NCBI RefSeq assembly: GCF_007752935.1
Contig: NZ_CP036319.1
Span: 5,684,501 to 5,748,500 of the forward strand
DNA: 64,000 bases
Source: Crateriforma conspicua
Lineage (GTDB): Bacteria > Planctomycetota > Planctomycetia > Pirellulales > Pirellulaceae
Direction of reading: 5' to 3'
Below, piece by piece: positions 39,238-48,461 of this stretch (its first letter is position 1; every line of letters begins with the position of its first letter). The notes beneath the pieces are model-generated. The model saw only the letters and a program-made list of their open reading frames with translations, had not been told where the DNA came from and searched no databases. A program made the translations under genes and the position numbers.

Positions 39238-40356
39238 CTAGCGTTGAAACTGGCGGATGAAACCTCGATCAATTCGATTTTTCAGCCACAAGCACCATCG
39301 GGAATGAATCGTCCAACCGCGATACTCCAACATTGCTTTCCCGTCGCCGGTATTCAACAGCTTTAAGAAATCATTCTGCGGCTGAAATTCCTTCAGAGTG
39401 TGGCCGCCGAGAAAAGCGCGGATGTTGTGCCACAACACCGGACTCTGCCGGACGGCATAGACACCAGCCTTGGGATGTGGCGAATCCACCACGGTTCCAC
39501 AATCCCCCACGGCAAACACGGCAGGGTCGCCCGTTGATTGCAGAGTCTTCTGGGTGGAAATGAAACCTCGCGAATCGGTTGGAAGCCCCAGCGATCGAAT
39601 GACGTGAGGCGGCGCGGCCCCGGTCGCCCAAACCACAATGTCGGCGTCAAAAGGACTTTCATCATTTACAACGACTTTGCCGGTCTGGACATTGGTCACC
39701 CGAGCGTTGGCGACGACATTAATTCCACGATTCGCCAGCAACACTTCCAATCGCTTGACGCTCTGCCGCGACATTCCGCTTGCAACGTGTTCATCGGCAC
39801 AAAAGATCTGAAGTTGTGCCGACGATTGGGACGAACGCAAACGTATCCACTGGTCAAGGCAGAAGGCGATTTCCACACTCGCAACTCCGCCACCAACGAT
39901 GGCGATCGATGGCGTCCTTGCAGCACGATCAAGGTCCAGTGCCCGGTGCAAGCGAGACAGAAACGTCTGCATCGGTTTGATGGGAACAAAGCCCGACACA
40001 TCCGTGTAGTTTTCACACCCCGCCGGGATGGAACCAACACCGATCGACAGCACGTCGTAACGCAAACGATCTCCACCGTCCAACTGCAACTCTTTTGCTA
40101 TCGCGTCCATCGCGACCACGTTGCCGACGACCAGACTACCCCCAGCATCGTCCACCAAACGACGCAAATCGATTTGCATCTGATCAGGGCGGAATTGCCC
40201 ACCCAAGGTTCCGGGCAGCATTCCGGAGTACGTCGCTTGGTCAAACTTTGAAACGCAGACCAATTCCACGTCGGGCAACGGATGATCCATCCAATGCCGG
40301 ACGAAATCGGCATTGGTGTGACCGATGCCCAACAAAACAATCCGGCGAACAGTCAA
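39238..40356 (-). CDS. NDH-2-like FAD pyridine-nucleotide oxidoreductase (SelD-fusion type half)
   Basis: 372 residues from TTG 40356. FAD site IVLLGIGHTNADFV, then SKFDQATYSGMLPGTLGG, NAD-binding IAIVGGGVASVEIAF, and FAVGDCGTV. YSGMLPG is characteristic of the NADH dehydrogenase half that is often fused to selenophosphate synthetase SelD; here no SelD domain follows. It may oxidise NADH with quinone or supply a sulfur/selenium reaction. It is the last gene of a minus-strand group with cytochrome c peroxidase and persulfide dioxygenase genes. The gap of 104 bp leaves co-transcription open. Confidence 0.82.
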   Translation of the reverse strand: MTVRRIVLLGIGHTNADFVRHWMDHPLPDVELVCVSKFDQATYSGMLPGTLGGQFRPDQMQIDLRRLVDDAGGSLVVGNVVAMDAIAKELQLDGGDRLRYDVLSIGVGSIPAGCENYTDVSGFVPIKPMQTFLSRLHRALDLDRAARTPSIAIVGGGVASVEIAFCLDQWIRLRSSQSSAQLQIFCADEHVASGMSRQSVKRLEVLLANRGINVVANARVTNVQTGKVVVNDESPFDADIVVWATGAAPPHVIRSLGLPTDSRGFISTQKTLQSTGDPAVFAVGDCGTVVDSPHPKAGVYAVRQSPVLWHNIRAFLGGHTLKEFQPQNDFLKLLNTGDGKAMLEYRGWTIHSRWCLWLKNRIDRGFIRQFQR

Positions 40357-40460
40357 TGCAAACGTACTCTTGAAGCACAGGGACCAACGAAGTCTCGTTC
40401 ATTGTATCCGGTACAAATGGGACCGGATTCAACACGCCGACACACGCTGCTTTGGACTGA

Positions 40461-41534
40461 TCAATCCTTGACGATCGATTGGCCCGACAACGATGGCAGC
40501 CTTGGAAGACTGATTTCCGGAAACGGCCCCTCGGTTGCTTCCAAGAAGCGTACCAAGTCGGTGACGTCCCGTTCGTCCAAATCCATATCCAACTGACTTA
40601 CAGCCATCACACGAACGGCCTCAGCCAACGTCGGCACTCGACCATTGTGCATGTAAGGGGCTGTCAGTGAAATATTCCGCAGCGTCGGTGTTTTGAACAT
40701 ATTTTCGTCCAACGCCTCCTCGGTCAGTGCGCCACGCCCTGTGTCGGAAGCCAAGTCATACTTTGTCACCAGCGGCGAATCGACATACCGCGGAAACTCC
40801 GCGTATTCGATCTCTTCGCCGGGGGTCCATCCGTTAAGGGCGGGTCCGCCATGGCACTCGGTGCACCCGACGCCATCGAACAGTTCCATGCCGCGTTTTT
40901 GGGCGGGCATCAACGCGGTTGCATCGCCCTGTAGGTATCGGTCCAGGGCAGAGTCTGGGGTGATCAACGTACGCTCGAATGCTGCGATCGCATCCACCGC
41001 TAATTCAATGGTGACACCTTCGTCGGATCCATACACGCTGGCAAATTCGTCGACGTACTGCGGTATCTTACGAATACGCTGAAGCACTTGATCATGGTGT
41101 GCCATGCCCATTTCAACGTCCGCAACCAGCGGACCTTTGGCCTGTTCTTCCAGCGTCGGGGCTCGACCGTCCCAGAACTGCGCTTCTTGAAAAGCCGAAT
41201 TCCAAACCGTCGGCGCATTTCTTGCTCCGGTCAGCCCGTGCACGCCCATGGAACTGATGCGACCGTCATCGCCACCTTCCATCAGATTGTGGCAAGTATT
41301 GCAAGAAACGGTACCGGTCACCGACAGACGCGGATCAAAGTACAGTTTCTTTCCCAGTTGCACTTTCGCAACGGTATCTGATGATAAGGCTGCGGAATCG
41401 GGCAGCGGTTCTAAGTCTTGGGCAAAGGCTGCTGTGGAAAAAGCGCCCGCCATCAAAGCCAAACCACAATACGCCACGGCGCGAACGGACATGCACCGAG
41501 CCAAGGTTTCCATCGTTTCTTTTTCTTTCATCAT
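40461..41534 (-). CDS. Di-haem cytochrome c peroxidase (MauG/CcpA family)
   Basis: 357 residues from ATG 41534 (TTG 41537 also possible). A signal peptide ends AAFA. Two haem c motifs are present: CNTCHNL near residue 80 and CTECHGG near 225. The conserved motif WDGRAPTLEEQ and the C-terminal TLRNISLTAPYMHNGRVPTLAEAV are typical. The enzyme reduces hydrogen peroxide in the periplasm with cytochrome electrons; some relatives oxidise other substrates. It precedes the NDH-like gene and follows the persulfide dioxygenase gene by 47 bp. Confidence 0.9.
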   Translation of the reverse strand: MMKEKETMETLARCMSVRAVAYCGLALMAGAFSTAAFAQDLEPLPDSAALSSDTVAKVQLGKKLYFDPRLSVTGTVSCNTCHNLMEGGDDGRISSMGVHGLTGARNAPTVWNSAFQEAQFWDGRAPTLEEQAKGPLVADVEMGMAHHDQVLQRIRKIPQYVDEFASVYGSDEGVTIELAVDAIAAFERTLITPDSALDRYLQGDATALMPAQKRGMELFDGVGCTECHGGPALNGWTPGEEIEYAEFPRYVDSPLVTKYDLASDTGRGALTEEALDENMFKTPTLRNISLTAPYMHNGRVPTLAEAVRVMAVSQLDMDLDERDVTDLVRFLEATEGPFPEISLPRLPSLSGQSIVKD

Positions 41535-41581
41535 CAATCAAAGTTGTCAGGTTTGTTCTGTCGGTGGGTAAGCCCTGACGA

Positions 41582-43006
41582 TCACACGGGCACAGATTTG
41601 TCTTGTGTGGTTGTGGGCAAGCCCGCGGATTTCCAAGCCATGTAACCACCTGTTAGGTTCGTCACCTTTTTAATCCCCGCTGCTTGCAGCACGCTCGCGG
41701 CGATCGCAGATCGGGCCCCGCTGCGACATTGCACCACGACAGGCTGATCCGCCGAGACGGATGTGACCGTGTCCGGCAAGCGTCCTAGAAAATGATGGCG
41801 TGCGTTTTCAATGTGACCGGCATTCCATTCATCCGCCGATCGCACATCCAGCAAAGTGACCTTGCCGGACAACACCGCTTCGCTCAGTTGATCAACGGAT
41901 TGATTGCGATAGGATTCCGAAGCGTGCCCGCCGACGATCAACTCTCTTGCATCAAAACCACCGGCGATCTGATCGCATCCGATCTTGTGTAATACCCTGG
42001 CGGCTTCCTCAAGCGTTTCTTCGCCGGTGATCAAATAGGTCGGCTTTGCATAGTCCAACAACCACCCCGCCCATCCCGCAAGCATGCCGACGGGAATGTT
42101 GATTGATCCAGGAACGTGTGCTTCGGCGAAGGCATCGGCGGAACGCAGATCGACCACATTTCCCGTTGCAATGGCGTCTTCTATCTTGGACGCCGACAAC
42201 ATCTGATGCCGGTGGTCAGGGCCAAGAACTTTCGGGCCTTCTTTGTTGACGCGTTTCATTACCGCAAAGTACTTTGGCGCCTCCGGTTGATCCGCCAGGA
42301 TGTACCGTACGAATTCCTGTTCGTCTTGATACTGCAGCGCCGGATTGAACCGTTTTTCGTACCCGACGGTCGACGACGGGATCGCGCCCAATCCTTTTCC
42401 GCAAGCGCTGCCCGCCCCGTGTGCCGGCCATACCTGCAGATAGTCGGGCAATGCACGAAACCGTTCGATCGATGCGAACAGATCACGAGCACCGGGTTCC
42501 GCGGTGTCCGCGATTCCTGCGGCTTCCTCCAAAAGATCGGGCCGTCCGATCGACCCCACGAACACGAAATCCCCGGTGAAAATCCCCATCGGCAGATCAG
42601 CCCCACCGCCCATGTCGGTCAGCAAAAAGGACAGACTTTCGGGCGTGTGTCCGGGCGTGTGCATGACTGTGAACTTCAGATTGCCGATCAAAAATTCATC
42701 GCCGTCGTGAAGCAGTTGATGGTCATACTGGGAAGCGTATTGATACTTCCAATCGCTGGGCCCTTCGTCGGAAACGTACAGCTTCGCATTGACTCGTTCC
42801 GCAAGTTCACGCGCGCCCGAAACATAGTCCGCATGGATGTGCGTTTCGGCGATCGCCGTGATCTCCATGCCCTCGGATTTGGCAGCGGCCAGATACTGTT
42901 CGATATCACGCCCTGGATCGACAATCAGAGCAACGTTGGCTCGTTGACACCCGACCAGATACGAGGCATGAGCCAGCTTGTCATCATAAAAATATTTCAA
43001 CAACAC
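41582..43006 (-). CDS. Persulfide dioxygenase fused to two rhodanese domains
   Basis: 474 residues. The N-terminal metallo-beta-lactamase domain has ETHIHADYVSG, HTPGHTPESLS and FTGDFVFVGSIGRPDL, the ETHE1/persulfide dioxygenase pattern. Its metal motif reads HxHxDY, with Tyr for the His of beta-lactamases, as allowed in mononuclear-iron relatives. A first rhodanese domain (about 260-360) lacks the active-site Cys (TYLITGEETLE). The second (about 370-465) has it in VVQCRSGARS. It should oxidise glutathione or other persulfides to sulfite and move sulfane sulfur. GTG 43006 is chosen because AGGAG lies 8 bp upstream. TauE is upstream in the same operon. Confidence 0.9.
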   Translation of the reverse strand: MLLKYFYDDKLAHASYLVGCQRANVALIVDPGRDIEQYLAAAKSEGMEITAIAETHIHADYVSGARELAERVNAKLYVSDEGPSDWKYQYASQYDHQLLHDGDEFLIGNLKFTVMHTPGHTPESLSFLLTDMGGGADLPMGIFTGDFVFVGSIGRPDLLEEAAGIADTAEPGARDLFASIERFRALPDYLQVWPAHGAGSACGKGLGAIPSSTVGYEKRFNPALQYQDEQEFVRYILADQPEAPKYFAVMKRVNKEGPKVLGPDHRHQMLSASKIEDAIATGNVVDLRSADAFAEAHVPGSINIPVGMLAGWAGWLLDYAKPTYLITGEETLEEAARVLHKIGCDQIAGGFDARELIVGGHASESYRNQSVDQLSEAVLSGKVTLLDVRSADEWNAGHIENARHHFLGRLPDTVTSVSADQPVVVQCRSGARSAIAASVLQAAGIKKVTNLTGGYMAWKSAGLPTTTQDKSVPV

Positions 43007-43021
43007 CTTGGACACTCCTGT

Positions 43022-43858
43022 CTATAGGGACATTTGCAAGACGATCTGTTTCGACACGATAAAGACGGCAACCAACACGATTGCGACGGCAAAGACCTTC
43101 TGCAGTGACGCGGCGGGTAAGTGCTTTCCGACCGCCCCTCCCAGCCACATGCCGGCGAAACCACCAACGATGAACAGCGATGTGATCGAGAGAGAGATGT
43201 GATTGCCCCCGGCGAGGTGTGACGTGACGCCACTAACACTGATCAAGACGATGACCAACAACGATGTCCCGACGGCTCGGTGGATCGACATACCGCTGGC
43301 CAAGACCAATGCCGGGACGATCACAAACCCGCCGCCGATCCCAAAGATTCCGGACAAGAAACCCGTCATCAGGCCGATCAGCAGCAACAAGCGTGCGCAC
43401 CGGGAAGTCAAACGAAGCTGACCATCGGCATCCCGCTGACAACGTCGACGATCAGTTTCACCGTCTTCCGACTGGCAATTGTTTGGGGCGACATCGGGTG
43501 CATGATTCGCCTTGTGCCATAGTTGCCAAGCCACCACCAGCATCAAGATCGCAAACAACACCAACAGCAACCCGCCCGGCAACCGCGTTGCAACAAAAGC
43601 ACCAACCGGGGCGCTGACCATACCGGCGACGGCGAAAAGGATTCCCGTTCGGAACTCCACTTCGTGCCGAGCGACCCTTTGAACGACGCCCAGCAATGCG
43701 GTTCCCCCCACCGCCGCCAGAGAAATCCCCACGGCTTCCCTGGGTGAAACCGACAACCCATAGACCAGCAAGGGAACGGCGAATATTCCGCCCCCACCGC
43801 CGGTCAGCCCCAGAGCCAAACCGACGATCGCACCGAACGCGACTGCCAGCGGATCCAT
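43022..43858 (-). CDS. TauE/SafE sulfite exporter family permease
   Basis: 278 residues with about eight membrane helices in two repeats, each starting with the family motif (GLALGLTGGGGGIFAVPLLVY and GFLSGIFGIGGGFVIVPALV). TauE/SafE proteins export sulfite, sulfoacetate or other sulfur compounds. The gene lies 15 bp upstream of the persulfide dioxygenase gene, so the pair would detoxify sulfide and remove the sulfite produced. ATG 43858 has TGGAG 7 bp upstream. A 7-bp dyad lies 28 bp before it. Confidence 0.9.
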   Translation of the reverse strand: MDPLAVAFGAIVGLALGLTGGGGGIFAVPLLVYGLSVSPREAVGISLAAVGGTALLGVVQRVARHEVEFRTGILFAVAGMVSAPVGAFVATRLPGGLLLVLFAILMLVVAWQLWHKANHAPDVAPNNCQSEDGETDRRRCQRDADGQLRLTSRCARLLLLIGLMTGFLSGIFGIGGGFVIVPALVLASGMSIHRAVGTSLLVIVLISVSGVTSHLAGGNHISLSITSLFIVGGFAGMWLGGAVGKHLPAASLQKVFAVAIVLVAVFIVSKQIVLQMSL

Positions 43859-44254
43859 CAGAACACTCCACAAAGCAAAAACATCGCGACATCACGACAT
43901 GTCGCACATTCAGTCAATCAATGACCGGAAAGAAGATCGTTCCGCCAAGACGGTCAAAATGCGGTGGCGGTCACAGCAGTGCCCTGTGCCAGCGAGCGTC
44001 GCGTGCCGAACGACCAACTTGCACCATAGCGGCTTTCACACCGAAATCGGCCATGCGGTGGCTGACGCAAATCGTCGCAGTCGCCACCTTTGGAAACGAC
44101 TTACCCACCCGTCGCAAGAGTCGACACGAGAACAAACACCGCAGCGGTTTGCGTCGGTGGAACCAACAACGCTTGACTCCGGAGTCGGTATCTCCGAGCC
44201 CGCGTTTTATAAATCCCTCAGCACTGTCCGGTGATGAAACCCAAACAGTCGTGA
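43859..44254. other. Non-coding stretch upstream of sulfur operon
   Basis: About 400 bp between TauE and the cNMP-TrxR-like gene on the same strand. It should hold the TauE promoter. Apart from the dyad at 43886-43905 nothing was recognised. Confidence 0.5.
43886..43905. promoter_or_regulatory. Inverted repeat, possible operator of TauE-persulfide dioxygenase operon
   Basis: GCGACAT-CACGAC-ATGTCGC has perfect 7-bp arms and a 6-bp spacer. It lies 28 bp before the TauE start codon, a place suited to repression. No ArsR or Fis-type sulfide regulator is adjacent. Confidence 0.45.
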
Positions 44255-45922
44255 TCAGTTCGGGTGATCCGAAGTTGCCGAGTGTTCGACATGGTTTTGA
44301 AGGTATTGGTGAACACAAGTGATTCCCAGTGCGCCGTCGCCCGCGGCAAACGCACAACGTTTTGTCGTTCCGCTGCGGACATCACCGGCGGCAAAGATTC
44401 CCGGTCGGCTGGTTTCCAATTCGCAGGGTTCACGCGACACCGGCCACGCGTCCGCCTGTCGCAAAGCAGGCCCCGTCAAAATGAAACCACGACGATCCAG
44501 TGCCAGCGTTTCCCCCAGCCAATCGGTGTGCGGCTTGGCGCCGACAAAAACGAAAACGGCCTGGCAGCCGAGTGTTTGGGATGATTGATCTTGGTTGTTG
44601 CGAACCACAATATGCTGGACGCAATCTTCACCATCCAACCGATCGATTTCCGTATTCAACATGACGTGGATGTTTGCGTTGGATTCGATTCGACGCGCAA
44701 GGTAGTCCGACATGCTCTTGCGCAGATTGTCACCGCGAATCAGCAATCGAACTTCGCTGGCATGCCCCGACAAATACATCGCTGCTTGACCAGCGGAATT
44801 TCCGCCTCCCACCACCACCGCCATCGAATCCCGACATGACCGCGATTCGACGGTGGTCGCGGAATGGTAGAGCCCCGATCCTTCGAAACGATCGGCACCA
44901 TCGACGGGCAACCGTCGGTAAGAAACGCCGGTGGCGATCAGGATCGTTTTGGTCCTGACCGATTGTCCCGTACAAAACTGCACCTGATGCATGCCGTCGG
45001 ATGTCGGAGTGACCGAGGTGACGGAAACGGGAGCTAAGAAATCAGCATTGAATTTCATGGCCTGAAGAAACCCGAGATTGGCTAACTCGGTTCCCGGCAA
45101 ACCGGCCGGAAACCCCATGTAATTTTCAATACGTGAACTTTGACCCGCTTGACCGCCGGGTCCGACACTATCGACCAGCAACGTTTCTAAACCTTCGGAG
45201 GCACCGTAAACCGCTGCTGCCAAACCGGCCGGCCCGGCCCCGACGATGACCACATCGTAGGGACGACTGCGGACATCTCTGGCGATCCCCAAGCATTCGG
45301 CGACCTTTGCAAGCGACGGTCGCGGAATGACATTCTGGCTGCATGCGATGACCGGTGTTTGCTCGTTCTCGATGCCCCAATCCTTGATCGCTGATTGCCC
45401 TTGGGGACTGGCCACATCAATAAATGTGTAGGGCACTTTGTTTTTGTAAAAGAATTCACGAAAGCGTAGCGTTTCACCAGAATTGGCCGCGCCGACGACT
45501 CGGATTCCCAAAAATCCCGAATCCTCCAACATACGGCGTCGTACCTGAAAGGCGTCCAACAAACGGTCGCTCAGTTCCGGCAGATCCGCAATCATCTGGC
45601 GGACTTGGCAATACGGCACTTCGATCAACTGGCAATTCCCGACCGCAACGGCCGTTACAACCGAAGGGCGATTGGTCAACATCGATACGTCGCCGGTAAA
45701 CTCGCCGGGGCCGTGAACCGCGATTTCGTTTGGACTTCCCGACGACGCCTCGGTGATGCGGACGGTTCCTTCGCGAACAACGAAGAAAGAAAACTCACGA
45801 TCACCTTCGCGAAAAAGCACACGCCCATCGGCAACGTCACGAAGATCCCCGATTTCGGACACGATCTCCATCTCACGCTCGTTCAGCTTTGGAAACGCCG
45901 TCTCGGCTGTGCTTGCTGCCAT
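44255..45922 (-). CDS. Cyclic-nucleotide-domain/thioredoxin-reductase-like fusion
   Basis: 555 residues from ATG 45922. Residues 25-130 form a cNMP-binding-type domain (VLFREGDREFSFFVVREG ... GEFTGDVSMLTNRPS). Residues 138-215 are a glutaredoxin-like segment (VVGAANSGETLRFREFFYK). From 220 comes a TrxR-type FAD/NAD(P)H module with GAGPAGLAAA (228-237), GQAGQSSRIENYMGFP, GGGNSAGQAA (372-) and FAAGDVRSGTTKR. The redox CxxC of thioredoxin reductase is absent: SATTVESRSC stands there. So it probably reduces another partner. Such fusions are known in several phyla; the ligand and substrate are undefined. Confidence 0.87.
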   Translation of the reverse strand: MAASTAETAFPKLNEREMEIVSEIGDLRDVADGRVLFREGDREFSFFVVREGTVRITEASSGSPNEIAVHGPGEFTGDVSMLTNRPSVVTAVAVGNCQLIEVPYCQVRQMIADLPELSDRLLDAFQVRRRMLEDSGFLGIRVVGAANSGETLRFREFFYKNKVPYTFIDVASPQGQSAIKDWGIENEQTPVIACSQNVIPRPSLAKVAECLGIARDVRSRPYDVVIVGAGPAGLAAAVYGASEGLETLLVDSVGPGGQAGQSSRIENYMGFPAGLPGTELANLGFLQAMKFNADFLAPVSVTSVTPTSDGMHQVQFCTGQSVRTKTILIATGVSYRRLPVDGADRFEGSGLYHSATTVESRSCRDSMAVVVGGGNSAGQAAMYLSGHASEVRLLIRGDNLRKSMSDYLARRIESNANIHVMLNTEIDRLDGEDCVQHIVVRNNQDQSSQTLGCQAVFVFVGAKPHTDWLGETLALDRRGFILTGPALRQADAWPVSREPCELETSRPGIFAAGDVRSGTTKRCAFAAGDGALGITCVHQYLQNHVEHSATSDHPN

Positions 45923-46197
45923 CAAAGTTACCCTTGTCGTCCGAATTTCCCGGCGAATCACTGAAACGAGCAGTTAATTGTATCGCTTCGGCGATCCATC
46001 GCATCGGCCATACCCGCAGCGACCGTAACCACTCGGAACGCGGCGGCATGCCGATTCCTGACGCCAACCTCCGTGAAACCATGAAGATTGCGTAAGAAGT
46101 CGTTGTTCCGTCATTTGGCAGCGGACAAACTCAGAACGACCTCCAATGTCGTCGTGATCAACGCGCCGATCCTTCCCAGACGAAGAGCTTCCAACAC

Positions 46198-47115
46198 ATG
46201 CAGTTCCCAGCACTCTCGCGGCGTCGATTGTTCCCCATGCTTGCGGCCGGCGGCATCACGATTGCATCATCCGCCTTGTCCGAAATACCGGTTGCCGGTC
46301 CCCCGGTCACCTTTGGATTGATCGCCGACCCGCACGTCGGGTTGGCGAAAGATGCTCAAGATCGCCTGGGTGTGTTTCTGGACCGAATGTCCACAGCGTC
46401 GCCCGATTCGCTGATCCAGTTGGGCGATTTTGCCTTTCCCGAGCCACGCCATCAGCGGTTGGTCGATTCGTTCAACCAGATCACCAAACACCCGATTCAC
46501 GTGATCGGAAATCACGATCTGGATTTCGGACATACGCCCGATACCTGTGTCGAATCGTGGGGAATCCCCCGGCGTTTTTACCGTCATGACGTTGGCCCCC
46601 TGTGCGTGCTTGTGCTGGACGGCAATGACAAGGGTTCTCCGACACACGATCAACATGGTGGATACCCAAGCTACGTCGGGCCCGAGCAACTGGAATGGCT
46701 GGACCAAAGTTTGGCTGACGCCGACCGGCCCGTCTTTGTTTGCTGTCACCAACCGCTTGCGGGGCGGGCTGCCGTCGACAATGCCGATGCTGTTCGTGAA
46801 ATTCTTGAAGCTCACCGTCGCAAAATCGTGTTGTGCTTGAACGGACACACGCACATTGACCAACTGCTGGAGATCAGCGGCATCCCATACATGCACGTAA
46901 ATTCGGCCTCGTATCATTGGGTGGGAGGACCACGAAAATGGGTCAGCTACGCAGATCCGTTGTTTGCCACCATGGTCGTCAATCTTTCAAAACGACAAGT
47001 CACAATCCAAGGCCGGTCGAGTCACTGGGTGGGTGCTCCTCCCGCCGAAGCGGAACAGGATTCGTCGGACGTGATCGTTCCGCAGATCCGATCACGGTCG
47101 ATCATCACGGGCTAG
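46198..47115 (+). CDS. Secreted metallophosphoesterase (calcineurin-like)
   Basis: 305 residues with a Tat-like N-terminus (LSRRRLFPMLAAGG). Metal-binding motifs in order are D44-P-H46, QLGDF, GNHD, CCHQPL and NGHTH, the full calcineurin-type dinuclear site. It should hydrolyse phosphoesters outside the cytoplasm. Substrate may be a nucleotide or phospholipid; the next gene is a GDPD-like protein, 520 bp away. The segment after GHTH (HVNSASYHWVGGPRKW) is typical of the Icc/3',5'-cAMP phosphodiesterase group. Start ATG 46198 is fixed by the Tat motif. Confidence 0.88.
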   Translation: MQFPALSRRRLFPMLAAGGITIASSALSEIPVAGPPVTFGLIADPHVGLAKDAQDRLGVFLDRMSTASPDSLIQLGDFAFPEPRHQRLVDSFNQITKHPIHVIGNHDLDFGHTPDTCVESWGIPRRFYRHDVGPLCVLVLDGNDKGSPTHDQHGGYPSYVGPEQLEWLDQSLADADRPVFVCCHQPLAGRAAVDNADAVREILEAHRRKIVLCLNGHTHIDQLLEISGIPYMHVNSASYHWVGGPRKWVSYADPLFATMVVNLSKRQVTIQGRSSHWVGAPPAEAEQDSSDVIVPQIRSRSIITG

Positions 47116-47635
47116 TGTCGTTTGGCTAGAACGCTGCTCGGAAACTTGCGGTTCGCGATCCGCCTAATCGTTCCAAACCGTCACGTGGTGGCCGACGCCA
47201 CAGTATTTTTGCCATGTTCGCCCATGGGTCGTCCCATGAAACATCGCAGCGGCAATTAGTCTGAATGGCTCATTCGAGTCGGTCGCGTGCGTTTCGATGC
47301 ATTCGGCGTGGATCTGTTTTCTGTTCACCCACGCCGTCATGATCACACCGGACGAAAACTCGTCGCGTCATCACTCGGATGCCTTGGAACATCGGGTGGT
47401 GGGTTGCCGGTGACACGACTCGCATGTTCTCTTTCAACAAACGACAAGTTGCCTTTGGCGACCCGCTCGTGCCCAACCGCGTGTGGCATCACCGAACAGT
47501 CAAAAAGCTTGTGAACATCCGCGCCCGATCGCACATCCAATCGGCAACCGCTATGGTGCCGATCGATGTCATCAACCGCGTGTTTTGTCGGTAAAGTGAC
47601 ATCATGTGATCATTTCATGAAGCAAAGACTGTTCG
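47116..47635. other. Non-coding stretch between phosphoesterase and GDPD-like genes
   Basis: About 520 bp with no frame of protein-like composition. It should hold the promoter of the GDPD-like gene. No terminator hairpin was recognised. Confidence 0.5.
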
Positions 47636-48457
47636 ATGAAAACTCGATTGATTTTGTCGTGGTGCGTTGCCTTGATCGGAACGTCACCGAACGCCGAATC
47701 GCAATCGCCGGACCGTGTCTATCCGGCGGCACATTCCCACAACGATTACACGCGTCCACAGCCGTTGACGGATGCCCTGGCCAACGGATTTCGCAGCGTG
47801 GAAGCGGACATCTTTCTGCGCGATGGTGACTTGGTGGTGGCCCACGAAGCCGATCAAATCAGACCCGAGCGAACGCTGAGGTCAATGTATCTGGATCCAC
47901 TGAGTCGCCGCGTCCGGAAATTTCAAGGATCGGTCTATCAGCAACCCATCGAATTCATCCTGCTGGTCGACATCAAAGACGATGGCGAAACGACCTATGC
48001 GGCGCTGCATGAATTGTTGTCCGAGTACGCTTCCATGTTGACTCACGTCAAAGACGGAAAGCAAGTCTCCGGTGCAATCAGCGTTGTTATCAGCGGCAAC
48101 CGCCCCATCGAAATGATGTCCGAACAATCGACGCGTTACGCCGGAATTGATGGTCGGCTGAGTGATCTTGATTCCGACATGCCAGCCCACCTGATGCCAA
48201 TGATCAGTGATCGCTGGACCAGTCACTTCGCCTATCGGGGAGCAGGGCCCATCGCGGATGCCGACAAACTAAAGCTGCGGCAAATCGTTGCGAAGGCTCA
48301 TCGTGCGGGTCGCGTGCTCCGATTCTGGGCCACTCCCGAAGACCAGAACCTTTGGCAAGTTCTTGTCGACTTGGACGTCGACTTGATCAACACCGATCAC
48401 TTGGCACGCTTGCGAGCATTTCTGGCATCTCAGGAATCGGCACCGTCGTTCGAATGA
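47636..48457 (+). CDS. Secreted glycerophosphodiesterase/PI-PLC-like protein
   Basis: 273 residues. A signal peptide (LILSWCVALIGTSPNAESQ) is followed by PAAHSHNDYTRPQPL, with the catalytic-type His-Asn pair, then SVEADIFLRDGDLVVAHEADQ (Glu/Asp metal ligands), and LLVDIKDDGE. This is the layout of GDPD/PI-PLC TIM barrels and of the AIM6-like group (HSHNDY start). It ends in LINTDHLARLRAFL. It likely cleaves phosphodiesters of lipids or sugars outside the cell. It faces the eight-gene redox operon with only 4 bp between the stops. Confidence 0.85.
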   Translation: MKTRLILSWCVALIGTSPNAESQSPDRVYPAAHSHNDYTRPQPLTDALANGFRSVEADIFLRDGDLVVAHEADQIRPERTLRSMYLDPLSRRVRKFQGSVYQQPIEFILLVDIKDDGETTYAALHELLSEYASMLTHVKDGKQVSGAISVVISGNRPIEMMSEQSTRYAGIDGRLSDLDSDMPAHLMPMISDRWTSHFAYRGAGPIADADKLKLRQIVAKAHRAGRVLRFWATPEDQNLWQVLVDLDVDLINTDHLARLRAFLASQESAPSFE

Positions 48458-48461
48458 TTGT

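Noticed and set aside
42116-43027. Plus-strand reading frame of 303 residues
   Set aside because: Antisense to the persulfide dioxygenase-rhodanese gene; composition rich in Arg, Gln and His without family motifs.
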